The position numbers and the translations under genes were made by a program. Under the pieces are notes generated by a model. It was not told the origin of the DNA, ran no database searches, and worked only from the letters and a program-made list of their open reading frames with translations. From contig JAFAER010000150.1 of NCBI GenBank assembly GCA_023423895.1, positions 6,819 to 70,818 of the forward strand: 64,000 nt of DNA. The letters are read 5' to 3'. Shown in pieces: positions 1 to 9,097 of this stretch. The DNA comes from Pseudomonadota bacterium (GTDB taxonomy: Bacteria; Myxococcota_A; Polyangia; Polyangiales; Polyangiaceae). Position 1 is the stretch's first letter. Every line of letters begins with the position of its first letter.

Positions 1-743
1 GCAAAGGCAAAGGCCCGGGCAAGTGCAAACCGGACAAGGGCGACGATGGCCCGCGCCCGCCCGGACGTGGACCGGGGCAGAGCGATGATTGCGGCTCGTC
101 GGGCGGCTCTTCGAACGATGACGATGACGATGAGCAGGCATCCTCGGGCGGCGGCGCATCGAGCGAGAACGGCACGGTCGTCGCGCCGTTCTGGATCGAC
201 GCACGCGAGGCGTCGGTGCGCGAGTACGGCGACTGCGTTGCGATCGGAGCGTGCAGCCCTGCCGGTTCGAAGGAGGGATGTACGGCTGCCGCAGGGCTCG
301 GCGACCATCCCGTCAACTGTGTGAGCCGCGCACAGGCGAGCGCGTTCTGCGCGTGGAAGCAGAAGCGCCTCGTGCGCGACGTCGAGTGGATCGCCGCGGC
401 CGCAGGCACGGCCGGCCGACCGTTCCCATGGGGATCGGACGCGCCGTCGTCCGAACGGCTGAATGCCTGCGGCGCGGAGTGTGCGCGGTCTGGCATGTAC
501 CCCGGCGGCGACGCGTTTGCCGGCCCGGCGCCTCGCGGAAGCTTTCCGCTCGGACGATCGCCGGAGGGCGTCTTCGACCTCGCTGGGAACGTTGCCGAGT
601 GGGTGGATGCCGACGGTGGGCTCGTTCGCGGCGGGAGCTACGCCGACGTCGCCGCAGAGGCCGTGGGATCGACCGCGGCGCGCACCGTCTCGCTCGCTGC
701 GTCCGAGCCGACGATTGGCTTCCGCTGCGCGCGCGATCGCTGA
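1..743 (+). CDS. FGE-sulfatase-fold (SUMF1-like) protein, 3' part only
   Basis: The open frame runs in from the left edge and stops at 743, so the N-terminus is missing. The first ~60 visible residues are a Lys/Gly/Pro/Asp/Ser-rich linker. A formylglycine-generating-enzyme fold follows: FWIDAREASVREYGDCV, HPVNCVSRAQASAFCAWK, then the family hallmarks DLAGNVAEWV, RGGSY and a final GFRCARDR. In catalytic family members an active-site cysteine pair lies in the last third. That pair is not evident here, where the stretch reads STAARTVSL, so this is more likely a non-catalytic member of the fold. In myxobacteria such domains are often fused to kinase or linker regions, and the upstream part may be one; that is inference. 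The family call is good, the biochemical role unknown. Confidence 0.8.
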   Translation, partial: KGKGPGKCKPDKGDDGPRPPGRGPGQSDDCGSSGGSSNDDDDDEQASSGGGASSENGTVVAPFWIDAREASVREYGDCVAIGACSPAGSKEGCTAAAGLGDHPVNCVSRAQASAFCAWKQKRLVRDVEWIAAAAGTAGRPFPWGSDAPSSERLNACGAECARSGMYPGGDAFAGPAPRGSFPLGRSPEGVFDLAGNVAEWVDADGGLVRGGSYADVAAEAVGSTAARTVSLAASEPTIGFRCARDR

Positions 744-778
744 GCCCGTAAGACTGCCGGCGAGCCGAAGTACCTGGG

Positions 779-2644
779 CTATGGACCGCCGAACAGCATC
801 AGGAGCATGCGCGCGATCCCCCAGGAGCTTCCGAGGAGACCCTGATCGAGCGCCGCGCGGAACGCGTCACGCGATCCCCTCATCTCCGCGCTCACCGTTC
901 CGCCCGCGCCCTCTCGCGCCGTCGTCACGACGAACGGCAGCTTGAACCGTGGCGCGAGCAGATCTCGTTCGAGGTTCGCGAGGATGTCGGGAGGCACCGG
1001 CGGCGTCGCCGTCTCGAGCATGATGCGATGGACGGCTTGAACGCCGCTCGACGACGAGGCCCAGCCCGACGCGACGAGCCCACCACGATGAAAAAGCTCG
1101 TGGTCGACGCGAGGCCCCGGCGCTTTCGACGTGAGCCTCCGGTAGGCCTCCGCGCAGAGATCCAGAGCCGGGCACGTCACGCCGAGGACGCCGTCGAACG
1201 CACTCGCGAAGAGGGTGTAAGTTACACGTATGGGTGGCGTATTCGTCGTCGTGGTCGCGCGCCGCGCCCAATCGACGCTCCTCGCCTCGAGGACGAAGCT
1301 CGTCTTCGGCAGTCCGAGCGCCGCGGGGGCCGGTCGGACGCGGTAGCTCGGTGGACCGCCGGGCGCGACGCCGCTCGGACCCGCAGATGACGCCGTGACG
1401 ATGCCGCGGATCGCCTGCTCGACCGCGCCGATCGAAGCCGCGAGCGCGTAGACGAGCTGCGGCTGCAGAGCGTCCTCGAGCGTCTGGATCGCCCTCTCCT
1501 GATCCTTCTCCTTCGCGACGCGTACCGCGCCGAGCGCTGTCCGGGCTCGATCGACGCGCATTCCCCAGCCGATCACGGCCGGGCTCGTCGTGAACGAGCC
1601 GACGATGCCGGCGGGGTCGGGCTTGTCGTCCAGCCGCGATGTCGCGCGGACGAGCGGCTGCGACTGACGAAGGATCTCTGCGATCCACTTGGGCATGGCC
1701 CCGCCGCCGGGGACGAACACCGCCGTGCCCGACTCCTGGACGACGCGATGGAAGATCTCCGGCATCGGCTCCGCGTTCGGCGCGGCGAGCAGATCGCGCG
1801 CAGGACGCGACTGCTGCGAGCGGAGCCGCCAGAGCGCGGTTGCGTGCAGCTGGTCGCCTTCGGCCGCGAGCTCGATCGAGAACCTCTCCGCGTCGGCGAG
1901 AAATGCCCGAAGGTCGTCGTTGCCCCGCGCCGCGATCCGGGTTCCACCGAAGATGTCTCCGACCAGCGGCAGCAGCGATTCTCCATACGCGTTCAAGCGG
2001 ACGAGCGGAGCGCGCGCGACGGCGGGTGGTGGCTGCGGGCCCGACTTCGACCACTCTGCGATCGCGGACACCGCTTTCGGCGCGCCGCAGACGGCCGCGT
2101 CCGAGCCGCGAACGAAGTCGCACTCCCATTCGTCTTCGCGCGAGGCATCGGCGTCGGTAGAACCAGCTCGGCGGGATCGGGCGAACACGCGGTCACCGTC
2201 CTCGCGGAGCTGGAAGTCCGTCGATACGAGCGCGAACAGCGCCTTGGAGTCCTTGAAGTGCAGCCGTAGCGCCGGTGCGATGTCGTGGACGGAGCCGCCA
2301 TCCGCGACGAACATGACATCGATCGGTTGCCTCAGGTCGAGCAGCTCCGCATAGCGAGCGATCTCGGGCCAAGCGGAAGACGTCACGCCGAGCACGTCGA
2401 GCAAGACGTCCGGTTGATCGACGTGCGCCCACACGGCGACGGTGCGCGGACGCGCCGGAGATGCCGCCGGCCGAGGCGGCGGCGCGGGCGTGGGCGGCGT
2501 GAGCGCGATCGGCGCCGGATCCATTTCGCGACGTGCGGGACCGCCGCAGCTCGCTGCGGCGAGCGCAAGGAGCGTCATTGCCATCGGCGAGCGGTCCACG
2601 AGCCATCGTCGACGCGTAGAGCAGGGCAGCACGGCCGTCACCAT
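779..2644 (-). CDS. hypothetical lipoprotein downstream of a Ser/Thr kinase
   Basis: No family recognised. I chose the ATG at 2644, which gives 621 residues and places the gene 46 bp after the stop of the kinase at 2691, with which it is probably co-transcribed. The N-terminus has an Arg-containing n-region, a hydrophobic stretch (MTLLALAAAS) and a lipobox-like AAASC, so export as a lipoprotein is likely. A second in-frame ATG at 2584 (MAMTLLAL) would give a more compact signal peptide and is a real alternative. After the lipobox comes a Pro/Ala linker. The rest is a mixed alpha/beta soluble region without catalytic motifs that I can name. Open frames on the + strand across this gene are shadows of its codon bias. 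Confidence 0.7.
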   Translation of the reverse strand: MVTAVLPCSTRRRWLVDRSPMAMTLLALAAASCGGPARREMDPAPIALTPPTPAPPPRPAASPARPRTVAVWAHVDQPDVLLDVLGVTSSAWPEIARYAELLDLRQPIDVMFVADGGSVHDIAPALRLHFKDSKALFALVSTDFQLREDGDRVFARSRRAGSTDADASREDEWECDFVRGSDAAVCGAPKAVSAIAEWSKSGPQPPPAVARAPLVRLNAYGESLLPLVGDIFGGTRIAARGNDDLRAFLADAERFSIELAAEGDQLHATALWRLRSQQSRPARDLLAAPNAEPMPEIFHRVVQESGTAVFVPGGGAMPKWIAEILRQSQPLVRATSRLDDKPDPAGIVGSFTTSPAVIGWGMRVDRARTALGAVRVAKEKDQERAIQTLEDALQPQLVYALAASIGAVEQAIRGIVTASSAGPSGVAPGGPPSYRVRPAPAALGLPKTSFVLEARSVDWARRATTTTNTPPIRVTYTLFASAFDGVLGVTCPALDLCAEAYRRLTSKAPGPRVDHELFHRGGLVASGWASSSSGVQAVHRIMLETATPPVPPDILANLERDLLAPRFKLPFVVTTAREGAGGTVSAEMRGSRDAFRAALDQGLLGSSWGIARMLLMLFGGP

Positions 2645-2690
2645 AAGGCGCGCCGGGCGGGGCCGCTCCTGCTCGCGGCGCGCGGCGCGC

Positions 2691-4127
2691 TCACAAGAGC
2701 GTCGGGTTCTCCGTCGGCGCCGTCTTCGGCGACCCGGCATCGGCGCTCTGCCTCGCCCTGGGCGTCTGCGACGGCGTCGGCGCGGCGGGCGTGCTCGCAG
2801 AGGACGCTGGCGCAGCTGTGCCGAGCCGACGTTGGTCGTCGGCGCCGCTCGCGGAAGCCGTCGAAGGCGGAAGTGACGACGCCGGCGAGCTGCTCGGCGG
2901 CGATGCGGTTGACGGCACTTCTGGCGTCTTGGTCGGCATCGGCAGGGGCCGGTCGCGGCCGAGCACGGTGAGCACGATCAGGACGACGCCGATCGCGGCG
3001 AGAAGCCCGAGGACGATGCCGACGAACACGACGAGGTTCGCTTGCTTCTGCTTCTGTGTCGTGAGGACGGTCTCCGCGAGGGGCCTCTTGCGCGCGGACG
3101 GCTCGACGGCGCCCTCCGACGGAGGTGGCGGAGGCGGACGCGAGAGCCCGAGCGGCACCGTTCGCTGCTGCATCTTGTGCAGCGGCATCGTCTTGCCTGC
3201 GAAGGACACGCTCGCTCGGCGCGGTGGATTGCCACCCAGATGGGCCGCGGCTCGCGCGCCGTAGGTCTCTGGCTGGACGAAGGGGGCGAGCAACTGCGCG
3301 ACTTCTCGCATGTCCGCTGCACGCTTCGCGCTGTCGCGTTCGAGCATGCGCGCGATCGCCGCGCCCAGCGCGTGGGGCACGTCGACGAAGGTGCGGATGT
3401 TCGGCGCGTCCTGGGAGACGATCGCGATCGCGACCTTGTGGCCCGGTCCCTCGAACGGAGCGCGTCCGGCGAGGAGCTCGTAGAGGATCACGCCGAGCGA
3501 CCAGACGTCGGCCCGGTGATCGACGTCGCTCGAGGACCGCACCTGCTCGGGCGACATGTAGATCACCGTGCCCATCACGGCGCCGGCGCCTGTCAGCTTC
3601 GATGCTTCGCCGATCAGCTTCGAGATCCCGAAGTCGAGCACGCGGACGCAACGAAGCGAGCCTTCATTCGTCAAGAACAGGTTTGCTGGCTTCAGATCGC
3701 GATGAACGATGCCAGCGCGATGCGCCTCTTCCATCGCAGCGGCCGTCTGGAGGATGTAGTCGACAGCCTCGGCTACGGGCAGCGCCTTGCGGGCCTCGAG
3801 CTCGCTCGACAGGTCGCGCCCGTCGAGGAAGTCCATGACCATGAACGGCACGCCGTGGTCCGTCTCGGCGACCTCGATGACGTGCGCAACGTGGCGTGTC
3901 CGCATGCGCCCGACGGCGCGTGCCTCGCGGTCGAACCGCGCGACGAGCTCGGGATCGCGGGCGAGCTCGGGAGCGAGCACCTTCACGGCCACGCGTTGCC
4001 CGCTGTCCTTCTGCCGTGCTTCGAAGACGACGGCCATACCGCCCTCGCCAAGCGTCCTCAGGAGCTCGTATTTGCCCCTCAGGATTTCTCCGACGCGCGG
4101 AAGCGGGCCCGACACGACGGCGAGCAT
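2691..4127 (-). CDS. membrane-anchored Ser/Thr protein kinase (PknB type)
   Basis: A 478-residue eukaryote-like (Hanks-type) kinase. All key elements are present: Gly-rich loop GEGGMAVVF (28-35), ATP-binding Lys49 in AVKVL, catalytic HRDLKPAN (142-149, Asp144), DFG (165-167), and an activation segment ending in MSPEQ. The kinase domain covers about 20-285. A juxtamembrane linker follows, then one transmembrane helix (about 365-387, VVFVGIVLGLLAAIGVVLIV) and a Pro/Ser/Thr/Ala-rich tail that should lie outside the cytoplasm. It is expected to phosphorylate Ser/Thr on proteins at the membrane; the substrate is unknown. The lipoprotein gene ending at 779 lies 46 bp downstream in the same direction and is a natural partner. 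No PASTA or other sensor domain is seen. Confidence 0.93.
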   Translation of the reverse strand: MLAVVSGPLPRVGEILRGKYELLRTLGEGGMAVVFEARQKDSGQRVAVKVLAPELARDPELVARFDREARAVGRMRTRHVAHVIEVAETDHGVPFMVMDFLDGRDLSSELEARKALPVAEAVDYILQTAAAMEEAHRAGIVHRDLKPANLFLTNEGSLRCVRVLDFGISKLIGEASKLTGAGAVMGTVIYMSPEQVRSSSDVDHRADVWSLGVILYELLAGRAPFEGPGHKVAIAIVSQDAPNIRTFVDVPHALGAAIARMLERDSAKRAADMREVAQLLAPFVQPETYGARAAAHLGGNPPRRASVSFAGKTMPLHKMQQRTVPLGLSRPPPPPPSEGAVEPSARKRPLAETVLTTQKQKQANLVVFVGIVLGLLAAIGVVLIVLTVLGRDRPLPMPTKTPEVPSTASPPSSSPASSLPPSTASASGADDQRRLGTAAPASSASTPAAPTPSQTPRARQSADAGSPKTAPTENPTLL

Positions 4128-4208
4128 AGATCGCTTTGCATCCTCCGCGTGTTACACCCAGTGACAGGCGCGCATCGCGCGCGGTCGCGTGCGCGCTATA
4201 GTGGAGCG

Positions 4209-5291
4209 ATGGGACGCTTGCGCGCGGGGGCCTTGCTCGGCACCGGCATCGCCGGCGCCATGCTCGGGTTCGCGGTCGCCAACTGCGCTTCGCCCACGCA
4301 GATCGTCGTGGACGTGCGTGCGGACCGCTCCATTTGCACGACGCTCGTGACGGGCATCGCCGTGACGACGCTCGACCGCATCGATACCGAGACACTGGAG
4401 ATTTACGAGAACGGCTGCGAAGCGGGCACCGATCAGGTGGGCACGCTCACGATCACACCGAGCGGCTCGAACGACGACTGGGTCGGGATTCGAATCGTCG
4501 GCGCGGTCAACGAGGCGGATCCGGACCGTTGCGGGCTGCCGGGAGTAGACGGCAAGCCGATCTGGGACGACTGCGTGCTCGCCCGTCGACGTGTCCAGTT
4601 CGTGCCGGGCAAAACGGTGACGATCACGGTGCGGCTCGCCGAGCGCTGCGTCGACCGCTATTGCGGCGGTGACCTCGAATGCAACCTCGGCGTGTGCGTG
4701 CGGCCCGACCAGGTCCAGCAAGACGGCGGCAACTCGCCCGCGGACAGGGACGGTGACGTATCGGACGACGTGTTCGTCCCGGATGACGGTGGGGACGAGG
4801 CGTCGATCGACGCCGCGGCGGATGCGTGCTCACGCTGCAACGGGACGTCGTGCAGCGCCGGCGAGTGCAAGGTCGACTGCAGCCTCGTCGACTGCGTGAA
4901 CAAGACGTTCTGCGCCGACGGGCTGAACTGCACGATCGAATGTCTGGCCGAGAACACGTGTTTCGCCACGCGCTGCGCCACGAATGGGAGCTGCACGTTC
5001 AACTGCACCGGCGGTCAGGGCCAGGCGAGACATTGCGACAGCATCCAGTGCGCAGCCTCGACCTGCAACGTGAGCTGCGCAAACGCCGAGGCGACCTGCA
5101 CCGGTGTCTACGTCGACGGCGGCACCAACACGATCAAATGCACGCCGACCAATGGTGGCAAGCCCACGTGCGACCGCGTCGAATGTCAGGGCGGCGCGTG
5201 CACGCGGACGTGTGGTGACGGCGGGTGTGGTCTCGAGACTCTCTGCTCGGGCAACTGCGAGAAGTGGGAAGATGCGGGCCCGCTGGAGTGA
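4209..5291 (+). CDS. cysteine-rich lipoprotein, hypothetical
   Basis: 360 residues from the ATG at 4209. The signal peptide (MGRLRAGALLGTGIAGAML...) ends in a lipobox-like AVANC, so an exported lipoprotein is predicted. The first ~170 residues form a beta-rich region (QIVVDVRADRS onward). An Asp-rich linker follows, and from about residue 205 a densely cysteine-rich tail in which Cys occurs every few residues (CSRCNGTSC, CKVDCSLVDC and similar). The tail resembles disulfide-stabilised, knot-like or metal-binding surface regions of Polyangiales lipoproteins, but I know no function. The frame stays open far upstream only because it is antisense to the kinase; the signal peptide fixes the real start. 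Convergent with the PEGA gene at 5298, leaving only a few bases between the stops. Confidence 0.8.
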   Translation: MGRLRAGALLGTGIAGAMLGFAVANCASPTQIVVDVRADRSICTTLVTGIAVTTLDRIDTETLEIYENGCEAGTDQVGTLTITPSGSNDDWVGIRIVGAVNEADPDRCGLPGVDGKPIWDDCVLARRRVQFVPGKTVTITVRLAERCVDRYCGGDLECNLGVCVRPDQVQQDGGNSPADRDGDVSDDVFVPDDGGDEASIDAAADACSRCNGTSCSAGECKVDCSLVDCVNKTFCADGLNCTIECLAENTCFATRCATNGSCTFNCTGGQGQARHCDSIQCAASTCNVSCANAEATCTGVYVDGGTNTIKCTPTNGGKPTCDRVECQGGACTRTCGDGGCGLETLCSGNCEKWEDAGPLE

Positions 5292-5297
5292 CCACGC

Positions 5298-6248
5298 TCA
5301 CGGGCCGGTGACGAGCCCTCCGCCGAACGTGCCGCGGTCCGGCGAACGCTCCTGTGTCAACGCATAGGTTCCGGCGACGCCGCCTGCGACGACCAACCCA
5401 ACGGCGGTCCAGAACCACCAACGGGTCACGAGCCCAGGGGACGCGTCACGCAGGGCCAGATCGACTTCGCGGCGATCACCGGGAGAGAGGGTCATCACCA
5501 TCTTCTCCGTCTCGTGCCCCGCCGCCTTCGCGATCACCGTGTGCTGTCCAGGGCGAAGCCGCAGCTCGACCGGTGAACGGCCGATGGGCGTATCGTCGAC
5601 GTCGATGTTCGCGCTCGGACGCGTTCGCACGATGACGAGCGCGTCGCTCTGCTTCGGCGACAGGCGCGCGTCGACCTTCGTCACGGCGCCACCCGCGAGG
5701 TCGACCTCCTGCTTGAACGGTGCGTAACCCTCCGCGACGACCTCGATCGTTGCGGAGCCGGCGCGTGTCTTTACGCGCAGCTCATGATCGATGGTGCCTG
5801 CCGCCTTGTCGCGGATCAGGAGGCGCGCGCCAGGGGCGTTCGTCGACACCACGAGCGTCGCGATGCGACCGCGGAGATCGGTGAGGAGATCCGAGAGACC
5901 GGGCACCTTCGAGCGCAGCGCCGGCGCCGCCTCGCGGTCGAACCGTTCGAGCTTTTCGAGCGCCTCGGGGTACTCACCGAGAGACTCGAGCGCGCGGCCC
6001 TGATTGTAGAGGAGCGCCGGATCCGCGGTGAGCTCGTACGCCCGTGCGTACAGCGCGAGCGCGTCCGCATGGCGGTCCTGATCCATCAAGGCGTCTGCTT
6101 CCTTCTTCAGGCGTGCCGACTCGGCCTTGTCGCTCTTCGTGATCTTGTGGGGCTCTGCCCGGGCCGTGCTCGCGAGCGACGACGACAGGAGCGCCGCGGA
6201 CGACACGAACGCGACCACGAAGAAGAGGAGGAAGGGGAAACGCCGCAC
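5298..6248 (-). CDS. TPR and PEGA-domain protein with signal peptide and C-terminal membrane helix
   Basis: 316 residues. A cleavable signal peptide (MRRFPFLLFFVVAFVSS...ASTARA) is followed by a charged start (EPHKITKSDK) and a TPR-like pair of helices around 50-95 (ALYARAYELTADPALLYNQG). Two PEGA-type beta repeats follow, at about 135-195 (STNAPGARLLIRD) and 200-260 (VIVRTRPSANIDVDDTPIG). A hydrophobic helix near 280-298 (WWFWTAVGLVVAGGVAGTYAL) should anchor the C-terminus. TPR plus PEGA proteins are common beside Ser/Thr kinases in myxobacteria and are thought to act at the envelope. A kinase gene (6281-7816) lies just upstream on the same strand, 32 bp away, so the two are probably one operon. 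Confidence 0.85.
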   Translation of the reverse strand: MRRFPFLLFFVVAFVSSAALLSSSLASTARAEPHKITKSDKAESARLKKEADALMDQDRHADALALYARAYELTADPALLYNQGRALESLGEYPEALEKLERFDREAAPALRSKVPGLSDLLTDLRGRIATLVVSTNAPGARLLIRDKAAGTIDHELRVKTRAGSATIEVVAEGYAPFKQEVDLAGGAVTKVDARLSPKQSDALVIVRTRPSANIDVDDTPIGRSPVELRLRPGQHTVIAKAAGHETEKMVMTLSPGDRREVDLALRDASPGLVTRWWFWTAVGLVVAGGVAGTYALTQERSPDRGTFGGGLVTGP

Positions 6249-6280
6249 GAGGGTCGACCTCGGTCGTGGATGATGGCGGG

Positions 6281-7816
6281 TCAGAGATGCTTCGGCAATG
6301 CGGGGGACACCGACGGAGCGGGCGAGGGCGACGGCGCTGGAGACGGAGACGAAGCTGGGACCGGAGTTGACGCGCTCGGTGACGACGACCCGCCCGGACG
6401 CGCGGTGGCTGCCGGTTTCGTCTTCGGCCTCGGGCCTGTCTTCGACGACGCGGTGCTCGTCGGATCTACCGGGGACGACACACCGATGAGCGTCGGTATG
6501 CTCGGGACGTTCACGGCAGGCGCCTGCGTCGTCGCGACGAGCGCGCTCGCTTGTGGCTGCTCCGTCGTCGCCGCCGTCGCGACGTAAACGGCCTGAGCGG
6601 CTTGCGGTTGCAAGAGAACGTCGCGCTTCCAGACGGCGAGGCCGGTGAGCGCTCCGAGCGCCGCGAACAGCGGAAGTGCAAACGCGCGTTTTGCCCGGTC
6701 CCAGGCCTTGCGCGGCGAAGGCGTCTCGAACGAGAGGTTCGTTCGTGCGTCGCGAACGCCTTCGAGCGACGGACGCGGCACATCGAGGTTCCGGCGCGGA
6801 ACGCTTGCGGGCGGAAGGCGAGCGACCACGTTCGTGATGGGCTCCAGGTTCTCCGCGAATGGAGCCAGGGCTCGCCGCAGCTCCTCGGCCGACTGGAAGC
6901 GCGCATCCGGATCTTTCGCGAGCGCCTTGATGACGACCGCGACGAGACCAGGCGGAAGCGTCGGGACGAGCCGCGTCGGCGGGACGACGGGATCGGTTAC
7001 GATCTGCGCGATCACCGATCGGGCGTCTCCCGAATACGGCGTACGGCCGGTGAGGAGCTCGAAGAGGATGACGCCGAGCGACCAGATGTCGGTTCGATGA
7101 TCGACGGACGAAGCAGAACGGATCTGCTCCGGGGACATGTAGTCGACGGTCCCGAAGACCGCATCGGGTGCGGTGAGCCTCCGTGCCCCTTCCGCCACGT
7201 TCTTTGCGATGCCGAAGTCGAGGATCTTGAGCAGGCGCCGCTCGGTCATCTCGCCGAGCTCGGTCAGAAACAGATTCTCGGGTTTGAGATCACGATGGAC
7301 GATCCCGAGGGCATGCGCCTCGGAGATCCCGTTCGCCGCCTGGCACACGTAGTCGACTGCGAGCTCCATCGGCAGCGCGTACCGCCGCTGCAGCTCCGTG
7401 CCGAGGTCGTGGCCGACGAGCAGCTCCATCGTGATGTACGGCTGGCCGTCCGGGAGCTTGTCGACGTCGTAGACGCGCGCGACATTCGGGCTCCGCAGCT
7501 GCGCCGCGGCCCGCGCCTCCTGCGCGAAGCGTGCGACCGCCGTGGGATCTCGTGCGAGCTCCGGCTTCAGCAGCTTGAGGGCGACCGCCTGACGGAGGTG
7601 GATGTGCTCCGCCTCGTAGACGAGGCACATCCCTCCCGCACCGAGCATCCGGGCGATGCGGTACTTCCCGGCGAGGGTGTCTCCCTCGGAGGGCGGAAGG
7701 GAGGCCGAACCCACGCTTTCGAGCGTAGCGCTCAGCTCGCACCCGGAACAAGGCCGCGCGCCGTCGAGCGTTTTCAAGTTTTCATGGGCGCCTGCCACGC
7801 GGCGGCTCTGACGCAC
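6281..7816 (-). CDS. membrane-anchored Ser/Thr protein kinase (PknB type)
   Basis: 511 residues if translation starts at the GTG at 7816. The start is uncertain: a GTG about 34 codons in, just before GSASLPPSEGD, would also retain the full kinase domain. Motifs: glycine loop GAGGMCLVY (59-67), Lys81 in AVALK, HRDLKPEN (174-181, Asp176), DFG (200-202), GTVDYMSPEQ. The kinase domain spans about 52-320. A weak hydrophobic helix at about 379-396 (FALPLFAALGALTGLAVW) is followed by a tail rich in Thr/Pro/Ala/Ser, ending in alternating Pro-Ala-Ser runs. Predicted to phosphorylate proteins at the inner membrane. It reads into the PEGA/TPR gene 32 bp downstream. Confidence 0.92.
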   Translation of the reverse strand: MRQSRRVAGAHENLKTLDGARPCSGCELSATLESVGSASLPPSEGDTLAGKYRIARMLGAGGMCLVYEAEHIHLRQAVALKLLKPELARDPTAVARFAQEARAAAQLRSPNVARVYDVDKLPDGQPYITMELLVGHDLGTELQRRYALPMELAVDYVCQAANGISEAHALGIVHRDLKPENLFLTELGEMTERRLLKILDFGIAKNVAEGARRLTAPDAVFGTVDYMSPEQIRSASSVDHRTDIWSLGVILFELLTGRTPYSGDARSVIAQIVTDPVVPPTRLVPTLPPGLVAVVIKALAKDPDARFQSAEELRRALAPFAENLEPITNVVARLPPASVPRRNLDVPRPSLEGVRDARTNLSFETPSPRKAWDRAKRAFALPLFAALGALTGLAVWKRDVLLQPQAAQAVYVATAATTEQPQASALVATTQAPAVNVPSIPTLIGVSSPVDPTSTASSKTGPRPKTKPAATARPGGSSSPSASTPVPASSPSPAPSPSPAPSVSPALPKHL

Positions 7817-7944
7817 GTTTCCGTTCTCGCCGGATGGCGCGAGGAGCGCGCGAACGAACGCGGCAGCCGGCGGCCGAGGCGTGCATCCTCAGCTATGCTC
7901 CTCTCGAACCCGCGAGATCCCTGCGCCAGACCCATCAATGGCCC

Positions 7945-8820
7945 ATGACGTGCAGCGGCACGAGCGTGCACCCAGAACCCAGCTCGCTGGACCTGTCTCG
8001 AGCGTTCCTGCCGGAGGCGCTCGCGGGACTCGCGGCGGTACGGGCCCTCGACGACGGCGATGACCGCCGGCGGATGAACCAGATCCGCGCGGTCAGCTAC
8101 CTGCACCTGTTCGATCAATTCGAGACCTGCCTCGCGGACGCGGCGCGTGCTCACGGGACGCGGGACGTCGATGCGCGCGACACGCTCGTGCCGCTGCTCC
8201 ATCTCGAGTCCTTCGATCACAACGAGCTCTTTCGGAGCTTCGAACGTGCGTTCGGCAAGACGTTTCCCGTCGAGCCGAAGCTGCTTCCGCGCCCGGCCGA
8301 CCTCGACGAGATCCTCTCCGCCGCGGTGCCGCTGTCGCTCCTCATCGTCGCGCTGCACCTGAAGCTCGTGACGCAGCAGCACTACCTCGCATGTGTCCGC
8401 GGTGACGAGAGCCTCGAGCCGACGTTCGTGAAGGTCCTGAAGGAGCACTGGGGAATGGAGTGCGGGCGGACGCGGAGCGCCAGCTCGACGCTCGCGATCC
8501 AACACGCGCTCGGGGCGGCGCTGCCGGGGCGCATCCCTGCTGCGCTTCGCGACTATCGCCGCATCATGTTCGTCTGCGATGACGTCCTCCGGCGACAGTC
8601 GGAGCTCGACGTCCAGACGCTCGAGGCGGCGCGTGGAGCGCCGCTCGCTGCCCCCGACCGAGAGGCCGTCGTCGAAGCGCAGTTCGCGGGCCTCCGAAAG
8701 ACGTTCATCACCTTCGGGATCGTCAACGCTGCGTTCGTCTATGCCATGCGGTCGCTCGGACCGAGCGCCCCGGCGATGCTCGCAGGAGTCGTCTCGGCGC
8801 TCTCGTCGCGCGAAGAGTGA
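7945..8820 (+). CDS. hypothetical alpha-helical protein, possibly ferritin-like
   Basis: 291 residues from the ATG at 7945, which begins MTCSGTSVHPEP. An ATG 37 codons upstream adds only low-complexity basic sequence. The protein is almost all helix and rich in His and Glu placed like diiron ligands in helical bundles: HLFDQFETC, HLESFDHNELF, LHLKLVTQQHYLAC, LKEHWGMECG. That hints at a ferritin-like or other diiron bundle protein, but the spacing was not matched to a named family, so treat this as a guess. No signal peptide or membrane helix. It is alone on its strand, followed by a hairpin at 8860-8877. Confidence 0.65.
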   Translation: MTCSGTSVHPEPSSLDLSRAFLPEALAGLAAVRALDDGDDRRRMNQIRAVSYLHLFDQFETCLADAARAHGTRDVDARDTLVPLLHLESFDHNELFRSFERAFGKTFPVEPKLLPRPADLDEILSAAVPLSLLIVALHLKLVTQQHYLACVRGDESLEPTFVKVLKEHWGMECGRTRSASSTLAIQHALGAALPGRIPAALRDYRRIMFVCDDVLRRQSELDVQTLEAARGAPLAAPDREAVVEAQFAGLRKTFITFGIVNAAFVYAMRSLGPSAPAMLAGVVSALSSREE

Positions 8821-8859
8821 TCGCTCGGACGCGCGATCAGCCGCGTTCGGCGCGACGAA

Positions 8860-8877
8860 CGTTCGCTCGTGCGAACG
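8860..8877. terminator. hairpin 3' of the helical protein gene
   Basis: A perfect 7-bp inverted repeat, CGTTCGC / GCGAACG, separated by TCGT, 40 bp after the stop at 8820. No T-run follows, as is usual in very GC-rich genomes, so intrinsic termination is only a possibility. The rest of the roughly 280-bp gap up to 9098 shows no gene or clear promoter that I can support. Confidence 0.25.
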
Positions 8878-9097
8878 ACGTGGCTGCCGCTGGGACGACC
8901 GTGCGGCCTCGCCTCGTATCGTGACAAAAGGCATCACGCGTGCGGTACAACCCAGTGCGGCGACGCGGTGCGAACGAGCACTTTTCGGCGAGAACTGCAG
9001 GCTCGCGCGAGCTGAAGTACCGGATGGTCGTGTACCGGAGTCCTCGGATCGGTGGTGTTAGCTGATGCGGCATGCAACCTGCAGCGGCAGTCGCGCC